A stretch of DNA of 64,000 nucleotides, taken from contig NZ_CP049838.1 of NCBI RefSeq assembly GCF_013085465.1, forward strand, positions 8,184,001 through 8,248,000, given 5' to 3'. Shown piece by piece: positions 55,535-63,589 of this stretch. A program made the translations under genes and the position numbers. The notes under the pieces are model-generated. The model was given only the letters and a program-made list of their open reading frames with translations. It was not told the origin of the DNA and searched no databases. Numbering within the stretch: the stretch's first letter is position 1; each line of letters starts with the position of its first letter. This DNA comes from Streptomyces asoensis. Its GTDB lineage: Bacteria; Actinomycetota; Actinomycetes; Streptomycetales; Streptomycetaceae.

Positions 55535-56320
55535 TCAGTTGGCCAGCAGCCGGCTCAACCGGCGCCGGGCGAGCATGAATCCGGCCACGGACATGGCCAG
55601 CAGATAGCAGACGTGGCCCGCCGTCCCCGGGGTGAGGCGGCCGGCGGACAGGTCCCGCAGCAGTTCGACTCCCTGGTAGAGGGGGGTGAGCCGTACGATC
55701 ACCTGTCCCCAGCCCGGGTAGGCCTCGATGGGAAAGACCGTTCCCGAGCACATGGTCATCACGAACATCCAGATGCTGACCTGCTCGAAGTCCTCCCACC
55801 GGCGCATGAACGTGGTCGCGGCCATGCTGACGGCCGCGAAGGCGAGGCTGATCAGTGCGGCACCGGGCAGCGCCAGAAGAATCCACCACGAGGGTGCCAG
55901 GCCGAAGGCCGCCATGGAGACCAGGAACGCCGACGAGTAGATCCCGCCGCACAGCAGCGCCCAGGCGGTCTCGCCCGCGGCCAGTTCACCGACCGTCAGC
56001 GGAGTGGCCAGATAGCCCTCGTAGAGCCGCTGGCTGAGTTTGGCGTAGAAGGAGTAGGTGGTCTCGTTGACCACGCCGGAGACCGCTGCCGTGGCCAGCA
56101 TGGCCGGGGCGACGAACTGCTCGTAGCTCATGATCCGGCCGTCGACGGTGACCTCGCCGATCAGCCGGCCCATGCCCATGCCGAGGGCGAGGAGCAGGAT
56201 CACCGGCTCCAGAAGCGTGGAGACGAAGTTGGGCCAGGCACGGCGGTTCAGCATCAGCCCCCGCAACACGAAGGTGCTGGAGCGGTGGAACTTCGCGCCC
56301 GCTGTCGCGGAGCTCGGCAT
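55535..56320 (-). CDS. ABC-2 type permease (DrrB/NodJ-like), second of pair
   Basis: A 261-residue membrane protein with six hydrophobic segments. Landmarks are RAWPNFVSTLLEPVILLLALGMGMG, TTYSFYAKLSQRLYEGYLATPLTVGEL and CSGTVFPIEAYPGWGQVIVRLTPLYQGVELLRDLSAG, typical of NodJ/DrrB exporters. GGAGG precedes the ATG at 56320. It should pair with the next permease and the ATPase to export the cluster product. A stretch of 43 bases separates it from C2. Confidence 0.88.
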   Translation of the reverse strand: MPSSATAGAKFHRSSTFVLRGLMLNRRAWPNFVSTLLEPVILLLALGMGMGRLIGEVTVDGRIMSYEQFVAPAMLATAAVSGVVNETTYSFYAKLSQRLYEGYLATPLTVGELAAGETAWALLCGGIYSSAFLVSMAAFGLAPSWWILLALPGAALISLAFAAVSMAATTFMRRWEDFEQVSIWMFVMTMCSGTVFPIEAYPGWGQVIVRLTPLYQGVELLRDLSAGRLTPGTAGHVCYLLAMSVAGFMLARRRLSRLLAN

Positions 56321-56352
56321 GGGCGGCAACCTCCAGTTCTGGACGGATGCGG

Positions 56353-57129
56353 TCAGTCGGCGAGGTGGCGTCGGAACACCAGCAGCGTCAGGGCGAAGCC
56401 GGCCGCCGCCCACAGCACAAGGACCGCCAGGTGGCCGGCGAGGGACAGCGGCGCCGGGCCGGAGCCGGTCGTGAACTCGCCGGCGATGCCGCGGCAGAGC
56501 TCGACTCCGTGCCACAGGGGAGAGATCCGAACCAGTGGCTGTACGGCGGCCGGAAGGTCTCCGACCGGGAAGAACACCCCGGAGAACATCGACAGCGGCA
56601 GTACCACCAGCCGGGACACGGTCATGAGGTTGGCCGAACTGGTGAGCCGGCCGGTGAAGGCGAAGAGGGGTGCCGCCGCCGCCAGCGCCAGCAGCATGGC
56701 CACCGGCACCAGCAGCAGGCACAGCCAGCTGTCGAACACACCGAGCAGTGCGGCCACCGCGCAGAAGACCACGGCCGACACGGCCGCCCGGATGGTGATG
56801 AAGAGCAGGTGGCCCGCCAGTACCTGACCCAGGCTGAGGGGAGCCGTGAGCATCCGCTGGTAGCGGTTGGTCAGCCGGATCGCGGCGTAGAGGGGGAAGC
56901 CCGTCTCCTCCGCGGCCGTCTGGAAGGCGACGACGGCCAGGAGACCGGGCGCCAGGAACCGGACGAAGGTGAGGCCCTCGACCTCCTGTTCCACATAGCC
57001 GCCCGCTCCGATCCCGACGACGCCCAGGTACAGCAGCGGCATGAGGAAGCCGGTGAAGATGCCGGCACGCCAGGTCCTGCGGTAGAGCGTGAGGTGGAAA
57101 CGCGCGACACGCAGTGTTCCGTTCAGCAT
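56353..57129 (-). CDS. ABC-2 type permease, first of pair
   Basis: A 258-residue membrane protein, paralogous to the next permease: TWRAGIFTGFLMPLLYLGVVGIGAGGYV, NRYQRMLTAPLSLGQVLAGHLL, MFSGVFFPVGDLPAAVQPLVRISPLWHGVELCRGIA. The two form a heterodimeric channel. ATG at 57129, 5 bases after the ATPase stop, which implies translational coupling. Confidence 0.88.
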   Translation of the reverse strand: MLNGTLRVARFHLTLYRRTWRAGIFTGFLMPLLYLGVVGIGAGGYVEQEVEGLTFVRFLAPGLLAVVAFQTAAEETGFPLYAAIRLTNRYQRMLTAPLSLGQVLAGHLLFITIRAAVSAVVFCAVAALLGVFDSWLCLLLVPVAMLLALAAAAPLFAFTGRLTSSANLMTVSRLVVLPLSMFSGVFFPVGDLPAAVQPLVRISPLWHGVELCRGIAGEFTTGSGPAPLSLAGHLAVLVLWAAAGFALTLLVFRRHLAD

Positions 57130-57134
57130 CGCCG

Positions 57135-58067
57135 CTACTCCACGAGTGAGCGCCCGGTCAGGCGCAGGAAGACGTCTTCCAGGGTGCACCTGCGCTCGAG
57201 TGTCCCGCTCGGCCGCAGGCCTGCGCGGTGGACCGTGGCCACCGTCTCCTCGGCGTTCTTCACGTAGAGAAGCACCCGGCTCCCCAGGACCTCGACCCGC
57301 TCCGCCAGCGACCCGAGCGCCGGCAGGTGTGAGGTGTCGAAGCCGTCGTCGTAGCGCAGTTCGACGACCTCGGGCGTCCCATGGGTCCGCAGCAGCTGCC
57401 CGGGTGTGCCGATGGCCACGATCCGTCCCCGGTCCACGATCATGATGCGGTCGCTCAGCTGCTCGGCCTCGTCCATGTAGTGGGTGGTGAGCACCACGGT
57501 CGCGCCGTTGCGCTTCAGCTCCCGCAGCCGGTCCCACAACAGATGGCGGGCCTGGGGGTCCAGCCCGGTGGTGGGCTCGTCCAGCAGGACGATGTCCGGC
57601 TCGTTCACCAGAGCACGGGCGATGGCCAGTCGGCGCATCATCCCGCCCGACAGCGAATCGATGAGGTCTTTCGCCCGGTCGGTGAGCCGGACGAACTCCA
57701 GGAGTTCCATGGAGCGATTCCGGGCGGCTCTCCGGCTCATCCCGAAGAGCCGGGCATACGTCGTCAGGTTCTCCAGCACCGTCAGTTCGCGGTCGAGACT
57801 GTCCTTCTGCGGTACGACGCCCAACCGTGCCCGGATCGCGGGGCCGTCCTTCACGGGATTCATACCGAGGATGCGCAGGCTTCCACCGCTGGGTGTGGAA
57901 GTGCCGCAGAGCATACGCATCGTGGAACTTTTTCCCGCGCCGTTGGGCCCCAGCAGCGAGAAGACCTCGCCGGCCCGGACTTCGAAGTGGATGTCGTCGA
58001 CCGCCAGGGAATCGCCATAACGCTTCACCAGGCCCTGGGCGGATATCAGTGCGTCCCCGGTCCCCAT
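57135..58067 (-). CDS. ABC exporter ATPase, DrrA/NodI-type
   Basis: A 310-residue ATPase with Walker A GPNGAGKSS (about 38-46), signature LSGGMMRR (about 140-147), Walker B IVLLDEPT and the H-loop TTHYMDEAEQL. The C-terminal ~90 residues are the DrrA-type extension. Together with two permeases it should export or give resistance to the cluster product. I use the ATG at 58067 over the GTG at 58070 because of the GGAG spacing. Confidence 0.92.
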   Translation of the reverse strand: MGTGDALISAQGLVKRYGDSLAVDDIHFEVRAGEVFSLLGPNGAGKSSTMRMLCGTSTPSGGSLRILGMNPVKDGPAIRARLGVVPQKDSLDRELTVLENLTTYARLFGMSRRAARNRSMELLEFVRLTDRAKDLIDSLSGGMMRRLAIARALVNEPDIVLLDEPTTGLDPQARHLLWDRLRELKRNGATVVLTTHYMDEAEQLSDRIMIVDRGRIVAIGTPGQLLRTHGTPEVVELRYDDGFDTSHLPALGSLAERVEVLGSRVLLYVKNAEETVATVHRAGLRPSGTLERRCTLEDVFLRLTGRSLVE

Positions 58068-58283
58068 CACACTCCGCCCCTCATTCCGGATGCCGATCGG
58101 AGACTCTAACAGCAGTCATGAGCTCTGTCGTTGTCGAATTTATTCGACGATGGACGTCGGTTTTGACTGCTCTGCGCGGTGGCACAATAGTCCGTTCACT
58201 TTCTGGTCAAGTCGCATGTGGGACAGGCGGATTGGGGGATTGCACCCTTGCCGCCCGGGCATGTCGCTGATTAGCATGTCGGC
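58068..58283. promoter_or_regulatory. AT-rich divergent promoter region of the biosynthetic cluster
   Basis: About 215 bases between the exporter ATPase and glycosyltransferase starts, clearly less GC-rich than the genes (for example TCGAATTTATTCGA at 58134-58147, a 14-base perfect palindrome). It should hold promoters for both directions. No cluster-linked regulator gene is present. Confidence 0.65.
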
Positions 58284-59489
58284 ATGTTTTTATCGCGGTT
58301 GGGAAGGCCACCCCGCATTGCTATGTTCAATGCGGCGGCGCCTGGCCACATTTATACGAGCCTGGAAGTCATCAGGGAGCTCGTCACCCGTGGCCATCGA
58401 GTTACCTATGCCATACCCGAAAAGTACGCGGACCTCGTCCTCTCGGTGGGGGCGGAACCCCGGCCGTACCGCTGCGTATTGGGTATGGACACGGGGGACT
58501 GGCTGAACAAGGGGCCGGTCGGCTGTATGGAGGCCGGTCTTGCGGACAGCATGCAGGCCCTCCCGCAGCTCGCCTCCGCCTACGCGGACGACCGGCCGGA
58601 CCTCGTTCTGTACGACTGGCTCACCCCCTACGCGCGCATCCTCGCCCGCCAGTGGGGTGTGCCCGCCGTGATGCTTGCCCAGATGTCGGACTGGGAACCC
58701 ACGGAGGAAGAGCGGGCCGAGGCCGCCCGGAACTCCCGGCCCGACCCCCGTCACGAGGCCCATGAACGGCGCTATCGCGACTGGCTGGACCGGCACGGTT
58801 TCTCCGACATGGACGTCTACACGTTCGCGAACCGGCCGGACCGCTCCCTCGGGCTCATCCCCCGGTTCCTCCAGCCGCACGCCGACAGGATCGACCCCGC
58901 CGTTCACACGTTCGTCGGGGCGTGCCTGGGAGACCGGTCCCACCAAGGGCGGTGGCAGCGTCCGCCAGGGGTCGCCGCGACCGACCGGCTGCTGCTCATC
59001 ACCCTCGGCACCTCGTACTCGGACGAACCCGGCTTCTTCGACAACTGCGTCGAGGCGTTCGGGAACCTGCCCGGCTGGCACGTGGTGCTGCATGTCTGGC
59101 GGGACGCCGACCGGGCCGCTCTGGACAAGGTGCCGGCCAACTTCGAGGTGCACGGCCGGATCCCCCAGCTGGCCATCCTGCGCCAGGCGGACGCCTTCAT
59201 CAGCCGGGGCGGCATGGGGGCCGTCCTGGAGGCGCTGAGCTGCGAGGTGCCCATGGTCACCATCCCCAGGGGCGCCGACCAGTTCCTCAACTCCCAGACC
59301 CTGCGGGAACTCGGCGTCGCCCGCGAGATCGCCGCCGAGGAGGTGACCGGCGAGGCGCTGCGCACGGCGGTGACCGGGCTGGTCGAGGACCCCGAGGTCG
59401 CCGATCGCCTGGGCCGGCTCAGGGAGCGGATGGCCCAGGAGGGCGGGGCGCGTCGGGCCGTCGATCTCATCGAGGCCGAACTGCGCTGA
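58284..59489 (+). CDS. MGT-family (macrolide-type) glycosyltransferase
   Basis: A 401-residue GT1-family enzyme of the OleD/MGT class. The acceptor domain shows RIAMFNAAAPGHIYTSLEVIRELVTRGHRVTYAIP, the donor domain LLLITLGTSYSDEPGFF and the signature HGRIPQLAILRQADAFISRGGMGAVLEALSCEVPMVTIPRGADQFLNSQTL. It transfers a sugar from a nucleotide donor to a small molecule. Codon 3 (58290-58292) is TTA, implying bldA control. The ribosome site is weak; an ATG at 58323 would drop the TTA but also trim the residues before the first strand. Confidence 0.9.
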   Translation: MFLSRLGRPPRIAMFNAAAPGHIYTSLEVIRELVTRGHRVTYAIPEKYADLVLSVGAEPRPYRCVLGMDTGDWLNKGPVGCMEAGLADSMQALPQLASAYADDRPDLVLYDWLTPYARILARQWGVPAVMLAQMSDWEPTEEERAEAARNSRPDPRHEAHERRYRDWLDRHGFSDMDVYTFANRPDRSLGLIPRFLQPHADRIDPAVHTFVGACLGDRSHQGRWQRPPGVAATDRLLLITLGTSYSDEPGFFDNCVEAFGNLPGWHVVLHVWRDADRAALDKVPANFEVHGRIPQLAILRQADAFISRGGMGAVLEALSCEVPMVTIPRGADQFLNSQTLRELGVAREIAAEEVTGEALRTAVTGLVEDPEVADRLGRLRERMAQEGGARRAVDLIEAELR

Positions 59490-59517
59490 AGCGGGACGGC
59501 GAGCCGGGAGGCCACGA

Positions 59518-60219
59518 GTGAGTACGTCATCCCCCGATGTCACCGTCATCCTCCCCTGCGCGGGCTACGGGGTACGCTTCGGCGCTCCGTACTCCAAGGA
59601 GTTGCACAGCCTGGCGCCCGGTGTCTGCGTGATCGACCGGAGCCTGGAGGCGGTCGTGGAGCTCGCCAGGTCCGGGCTGAGGGTCCGGCTGGTCGTGGTC
59701 TTCAGGACACACAAGCTGGATGTCGTCGGTCATCTCGCGAGCTATGCCCGAGACTTCAGCATGGTCTTCGTGTACCAGGACGATTCCCTGGAGGACAACC
59801 TCAGCGGGGCCATACGCACCGCCCTGCCGCTCGCCGAGGGGCGGGTCGCCCTGGTCCTGCCGGACATCACACTGGTGGGCCCCGGCAGTGAGCGGAGCCT
59901 GGTGGAGGCGGTGGGCAGGACGGAGCCGTCCGGCTGGTGCGTGGTGGCTTCCAGGGGGCACGACCCGGACGCCCTGCGCGAGCTGGGAGCGCTGAGGCTC
60001 GGTGTGCGCGAGACGGGCACCAGGGTGCTCGCGGCGGAGGAGAAACCCCTGTGCCCCGACGGCTTCAACGCCGCGTGGGCCATGGTCGTCGCGAGCCCTC
60101 GACAGGCCCACCGGCTCCCGGAGATCGCCCTCAAGGGGGCGGACAGCCCGCTGGTCGGGGCGAGCGCCGTCGAGGTGGCCGGGTTCGTCAACTTCAACAC
60201 GGCCGGAACGCCGGGATAG
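59518..60219 (+). CDS. sugar nucleotidyltransferase-like protein
   Basis: A 233-residue protein of the NTP-transferase fold (RfbA/GlmU type). The nucleotide loop is VILPCAGYGVRFGAPYSKEL (a G-x-G-x-R ... K variant), LVLPDITLV takes the position of the metal-binding LxxD strand, and EEKPLCPDGFNAAWAMVVA follows as in other members. It could activate the sugar used by the adjacent glycosyltransferase. GTG start with CGGGAGG 7 bases before it, 28 bases after the glycosyltransferase stop. Confidence 0.78.
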   Translation: MSTSSPDVTVILPCAGYGVRFGAPYSKELHSLAPGVCVIDRSLEAVVELARSGLRVRLVVVFRTHKLDVVGHLASYARDFSMVFVYQDDSLEDNLSGAIRTALPLAEGRVALVLPDITLVGPGSERSLVEAVGRTEPSGWCVVASRGHDPDALRELGALRLGVRETGTRVLAAEEKPLCPDGFNAAWAMVVASPRQAHRLPEIALKGADSPLVGASAVEVAGFVNFNTAGTPG

Positions 60220-60306
60220 GCCGCGCGGGCCGAGATCGGCTCTCCGAAGCGGTGCCCGGCCCGTGACGGCGAGCCCCGGCGACGACGGACTCCGGTCTCC
60301 CGGCGG

Positions 60307-61074
60307 TCACTCCGGCTGCCAGCCCAGGGCCCGGGAGATCCCGCGGGCCGCGATACGTACGGCCGGTGCCAGCACCGGTACCTGCGCGTCGGCGTGCGGG
60401 ACGACGACCGACACGGCGGCCGTCACCGCACCGCCCGGCCCGCGCACCGGGGCGGCCACCGACAGGGCGTCGTCGGTGACCTGACGGCTGCTCACCGCGA
60501 CGCCCGCCCGCCGGACTTCGGCCAGTACCCGGCGCAACCGCACCGGATCGGTGATGGTGTGGGCGGTGTAGGAGGCCAACGGCCCGGCGCAGTAGGTCTC
60601 TTGGAGCTCGAAGTCGCTGTGCGCCAGCAGCGCGAGCCCCACGCCGGTGACGTGCAACGGCCAACGGGCGCCCACCCGGATGTGCACACCGACCGCCGAA
60701 CGCCCCGACAGCCACTCGGTGTAGACGACCTCGGACCCGTCCCGCACCGCCAACTGCACGTTCTCGTGCGTGGCTTCGTACAGGTCCTCCAGGAACGGCA
60801 GCGCGACCTGTCGCAGTGCCAGGCCGCGCGGCGCCAGTGCCGCGACCTCCCACAGCCGCAGCCCCACGTGGTACACGCCGGACGGATCCCGCTCCAGGGC
60901 GCCCCACTCGGTCAGCGCGCTCACCAGCCGGTGCGCGGTGGTGAGGGTCAGGCCGGCGCGGCGACTGATGTCGGTCAGGGACAGCGCGGGGTGCGTGTGG
61001 TCGAACGCGGCGAGCACGGCCAGCAGCCGGCCGGGCGCGGAGCGGGCGGTCACGGCGAGGACGCCCTGGTCCAT
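60307..61074 (-). CDS. IclR-family transcriptional regulator
   Basis: A 255-residue regulator. The N-terminal winged helix is SAPGRLLAVLAAFDHTHPALSLTDISRRAGLTLTTAHRLVSALTEWGALERD (about 12-63), then the IclR effector domain (TGVGLALLAHSD; VSVVVPHADAQ). GAGGAG precedes the ATG by 7 to 8 bases. It follows the MarR gene by 18 bases on the same strand, so the two regulators are probably co-transcribed. Many actinobacterial IclR proteins control aromatic degradation. Confidence 0.88.
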   Translation of the reverse strand: MDQGVLAVTARSAPGRLLAVLAAFDHTHPALSLTDISRRAGLTLTTAHRLVSALTEWGALERDPSGVYHVGLRLWEVAALAPRGLALRQVALPFLEDLYEATHENVQLAVRDGSEVVYTEWLSGRSAVGVHIRVGARWPLHVTGVGLALLAHSDFELQETYCAGPLASYTAHTITDPVRLRRVLAEVRRAGVAVSSRQVTDDALSVAAPVRGPGGAVTAAVSVVVPHADAQVPVLAPAVRIAARGISRALGWQPE

Positions 61075-61092
61075 CGGGTACTCCTCACGGCA

Positions 61093-61518
61093 TCAGGCGA
61101 GTCCGTCCTCGGCGATCCGCCGCAGCAGGGTGTGCAGCGTCTCGCGTTCGGCCGGGTCGAGGGGGTCCAGCAGTTCGTTCGTCACCCGCAGGCCCGCCTC
61201 GTCGGTGCCGCGCAGGAACGCGCGGCCGTCCTCGGTGAGGGCGACGATCCGGCTGCGGCGGTCGTCCGGTGCCGGGCGGCGCTCGGCGAAGCCCAGCTTC
61301 TCCAGGTCGTCGACCAGGCCGACGATCGCGCTGGGGTCATAGCCGAGCCGTGCGCTCAGCTCCCGCTGGAGGACGCCCTCGGAGGTGGCGAGGAAGCGCA
61401 GCACCGCGTAGTGGCGCAGCCGCACCCCCGACTCCTGGAGGAACGTGTTGAACAGCTGACCCGAGCGCAGTCCCAGGCGGTACAGCAGGTAACCCGTGTC
61501 CGCGTGCAGCCCGCGCAT
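61093..61518 (-). CDS. MarR-family regulator, CouR-like by context
   Basis: A 141-residue repressor if the ATG at 61518 is used (MRGLHADTGYLLYRLGLRSG). The winged helix reads LRHYAVLRFLATSEGVLQRELSARLGYDPSAIVGLVDDLEKLGFAERRPAPDDRR (about 35-89). No strong ribosome site precedes this ATG, and no other standard start occurs in frame just upstream, so a leaderless or unusual start is possible. It is divergent from SDR, amidohydrolase and CoA ligase genes, the set controlled by CouR in p-hydroxycinnamate degradation. Confidence 0.83.
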   Translation of the reverse strand: MRGLHADTGYLLYRLGLRSGQLFNTFLQESGVRLRHYAVLRFLATSEGVLQRELSARLGYDPSAIVGLVDDLEKLGFAERRPAPDDRRSRIVALTEDGRAFLRGTDEAGLRVTNELLDPLDPAERETLHTLLRRIAEDGLA

Positions 61519-61650
61519 CCACGGCTCGTCCGCGTCGATCGGGGCGGCGTTACTTGCGTTGTCCTGGCGGGCGATGGCGGGCTCCCTGGGCTCGGTCCCC
61601 TTCCGGGGTGGTTCGACGTACAGATTCCAGCATGACGCACCCGTAGGACG

Positions 61651-61679
61651 ACAACAACTATTGACGACAACAATTATTG
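61651..61679. promoter_or_regulatory. two MarR-type sites ACAACAA(C/T)TATTG
   Basis: ACAACAACTATTG (61651-61663) and ACAACAATTATTG (61667-61679) are direct copies 16 bp apart; the second contains CAATTATTG, a perfect 4-1-4 palindrome. They form an AT-rich island between the marR and SDR starts. Confidence 0.75.
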
Positions 61680-61748
61680 CTCTTAGCTTCGATCTCGTAG
61701 TCAGCACCCCGCGCACCCCCCGCGCACCCCATGTGAAGGGACACCGTC

Positions 61749-62666
61749 GTGCCCAGCATCGATCTCACCGGCAAGGTCGCCGTCGTCACCGGCAGCGGCC
61801 GGGGCCTCGGCCTCGCCTACGCCCATGCCCTGGCCGCCCGCGGCGCGTCCGTGGTCGTCAACGACGTCGACGAGGCCGTGGCCGAGCAGGCCGTGAAGTC
61901 CCTCGTCGAGGCCGGCGGCACGGCGGTCGCCGAGGTGGTCCCGGTCGGTACGACGGAGGCCGCCGACCGGCTGGTGAACCGTGCCGTGGAGGAGTTCGGC
62001 CGGCTCGACATCCTGGTCACCAACGCGGGCATCCTGCGCGACAAGGTGCTGTGGAAGATGACCGACGACGACTTCGACGCGGTGATCGCCACCCACCTCA
62101 AGGGCACCTTCACCTGCGCCCGAGCCGCCGCCGTACGGATGCGCGAGCAGGGCGAGGGCGGCACGCTGATCCTGGTCGGCTCCCCGGCCGGCCAGCGGGG
62201 CAACTTCGGCCAGACGAACTACGCGGCCGCCAAGGCCGGCATCGCCGCCTTCGCCCGCACCTGGTCCATGGAGCTGGGGCGCGCGGGCATCACCGTCAAC
62301 GTGATCGTCCCGGTCGCCGCGACCGCGATGACCGAGACCATCCCCGCCTTCGCCCCCTACGTCGAGGCCCTGAAGAACGGCGAGCCGTTCCCGGACTTCC
62401 TGCGCAAGGGCGAGGGCTTCGGCACCCCCGAGGACTGCGCGGCCCTGGTGCCCTTCCTGGCCTCCGAGGCCGCCCGGGGCATCACCGGCCAGGCCATCGG
62501 CGTCGGCGGCGACAAGGTGGCACTCTGGTCGCATCCGCAGGAGATCCGCGCGGCCTACGCCGACGGCGGCTGGACGCCCGAGACCCTGGCCGACGTCTTC
62601 CCCACCTCGGTCGGTGCCGAGCTCCAGACGGTCGGCATCCCGGCCCCCAAGTTCCCGGAGGCGTGA
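61749..62666 (+). CDS. SDR-family dehydrogenase, candidate beta-hydroxyacyl-CoA dehydrogenase (CouN-like)
   Basis: A 305-residue classical SDR. Cofactor motif TGSGRGLGLAYAHAL (14-28), NAGIL (about 93-97), and active-site Tyr-Lys in TNYAAAKAG (about 157-165). In the p-hydroxycinnamate pathway of Rhodococcus, as I recall it, an SDR oxidises the beta-hydroxy acyl-CoA made after hydration. A GTG start; the stop overlaps the next ATG by one base. Confidence 0.84.
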   Translation: MPSIDLTGKVAVVTGSGRGLGLAYAHALAARGASVVVNDVDEAVAEQAVKSLVEAGGTAVAEVVPVGTTEAADRLVNRAVEEFGRLDILVTNAGILRDKVLWKMTDDDFDAVIATHLKGTFTCARAAAVRMREQGEGGTLILVGSPAGQRGNFGQTNYAAAKAGIAAFARTWSMELGRAGITVNVIVPVAATAMTETIPAFAPYVEALKNGEPFPDFLRKGEGFGTPEDCAALVPFLASEAARGITGQAIGVGGDKVALWSHPQEIRAAYADGGWTPETLADVFPTSVGAELQTVGIPAPKFPEA

Positions 62667-63577
62667 TGAGCCCCTCCACGACCCCCGCCGCGACCCCCTC
62701 CATGAACGTCGACGAACTGGTCGCGATCGACGTCCACACCCACGCCGAGGTGTCCTCCAAGGGCCACTCCTCGCTGGACGACGACCTGCACGACGCCTCC
62801 TCCGCCTACTTCAAGGTCGAGGGCAAGCGGAAGCCCACCCTGGAGGAGACGGCCCGCTACTACCGGGAGCGGAAGATGGCCGCCGTGATCTTCACGGTGG
62901 ACGCCGAGTCGGCGACCGGCACGGCGCCGGTCCCGAACGAGGAGGTCGCCGAGGCCGCCGCCGCCAACGCCGACGTTCTCATCCCGTTCGCCTCCATCGA
63001 CCCCTTCCGGGGGAAAGCGGGCGTGAAGCAGGCCCGGCGCCTGGTCGAGGAGTACGGGGTGAAGGGCTTCAAGTTCCACCCCAGCATCCAGGGCTTCTTC
63101 CCCAACGACCGATCGGTGGCGTACGACCTGTACGAGGTGATCGAGGAGACGGGGACCATCGCCCTGTTCCACACCGGTCAGACGGGCATCGGCGCGGGAG
63201 TGCCGGGCGGCGGCGGGATCAGGCTCAAGTACTCCAACCCGCTGCACGTGGACGACGTGGCGGCCGACTTCCCGCACCTCAAGATCATCCTGGCGCATCC
63301 GTCGTTTCCCTGGCAGGACGAGGCTCTCGCCGTCGCCACGCACAAGCCGGGCGTGCACATCGACCTGTCCGGCTGGTCGCCGAAGTACTTCCCGCCGCAG
63401 CTCGTGCAGTACGCCAACACGCTGCTGAAGGACAAGGTCCTCTTCGGCTCCGACTTCCCCGTCCTCACCCCCGACCGCTGGCTCGCCGACTTCGACAAGC
63501 TGACGATCAAGGACGAGGTGAAGCCGAAGATCCTCAAGGAGAACGCCGCCCGTCTGCTCGGGCTGACCACACCGTAA
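62666..63577 (+). CDS. amidohydrolase-2 family protein, candidate 4-hydroxyphenyl-beta-ketoacyl-CoA hydrolase
   Basis: A 303-residue metal-dependent hydrolase. The first metal motif is IDVHTHAE (24-31), followed by KGFKFHPSIQGFFPND (about 131-146), IILAHPSFPW (about 209-218) and the late Asp in LFGSDFPVLTPDRW (about 262-275). This subfamily includes hydrolases that cut the beta-ketoacyl-CoA of 4-hydroxyphenylpropanoids (CouO). Translationally coupled to the SDR gene. Confidence 0.82.
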   Translation: MSPSTTPAATPSMNVDELVAIDVHTHAEVSSKGHSSLDDDLHDASSAYFKVEGKRKPTLEETARYYRERKMAAVIFTVDAESATGTAPVPNEEVAEAAAANADVLIPFASIDPFRGKAGVKQARRLVEEYGVKGFKFHPSIQGFFPNDRSVAYDLYEVIEETGTIALFHTGQTGIGAGVPGGGGIRLKYSNPLHVDDVAADFPHLKIILAHPSFPWQDEALAVATHKPGVHIDLSGWSPKYFPPQLVQYANTLLKDKVLFGSDFPVLTPDRWLADFDKLTIKDEVKPKILKENAARLLGLTTP

Positions 63578-63589
63578 GGGGCGTGGAAG

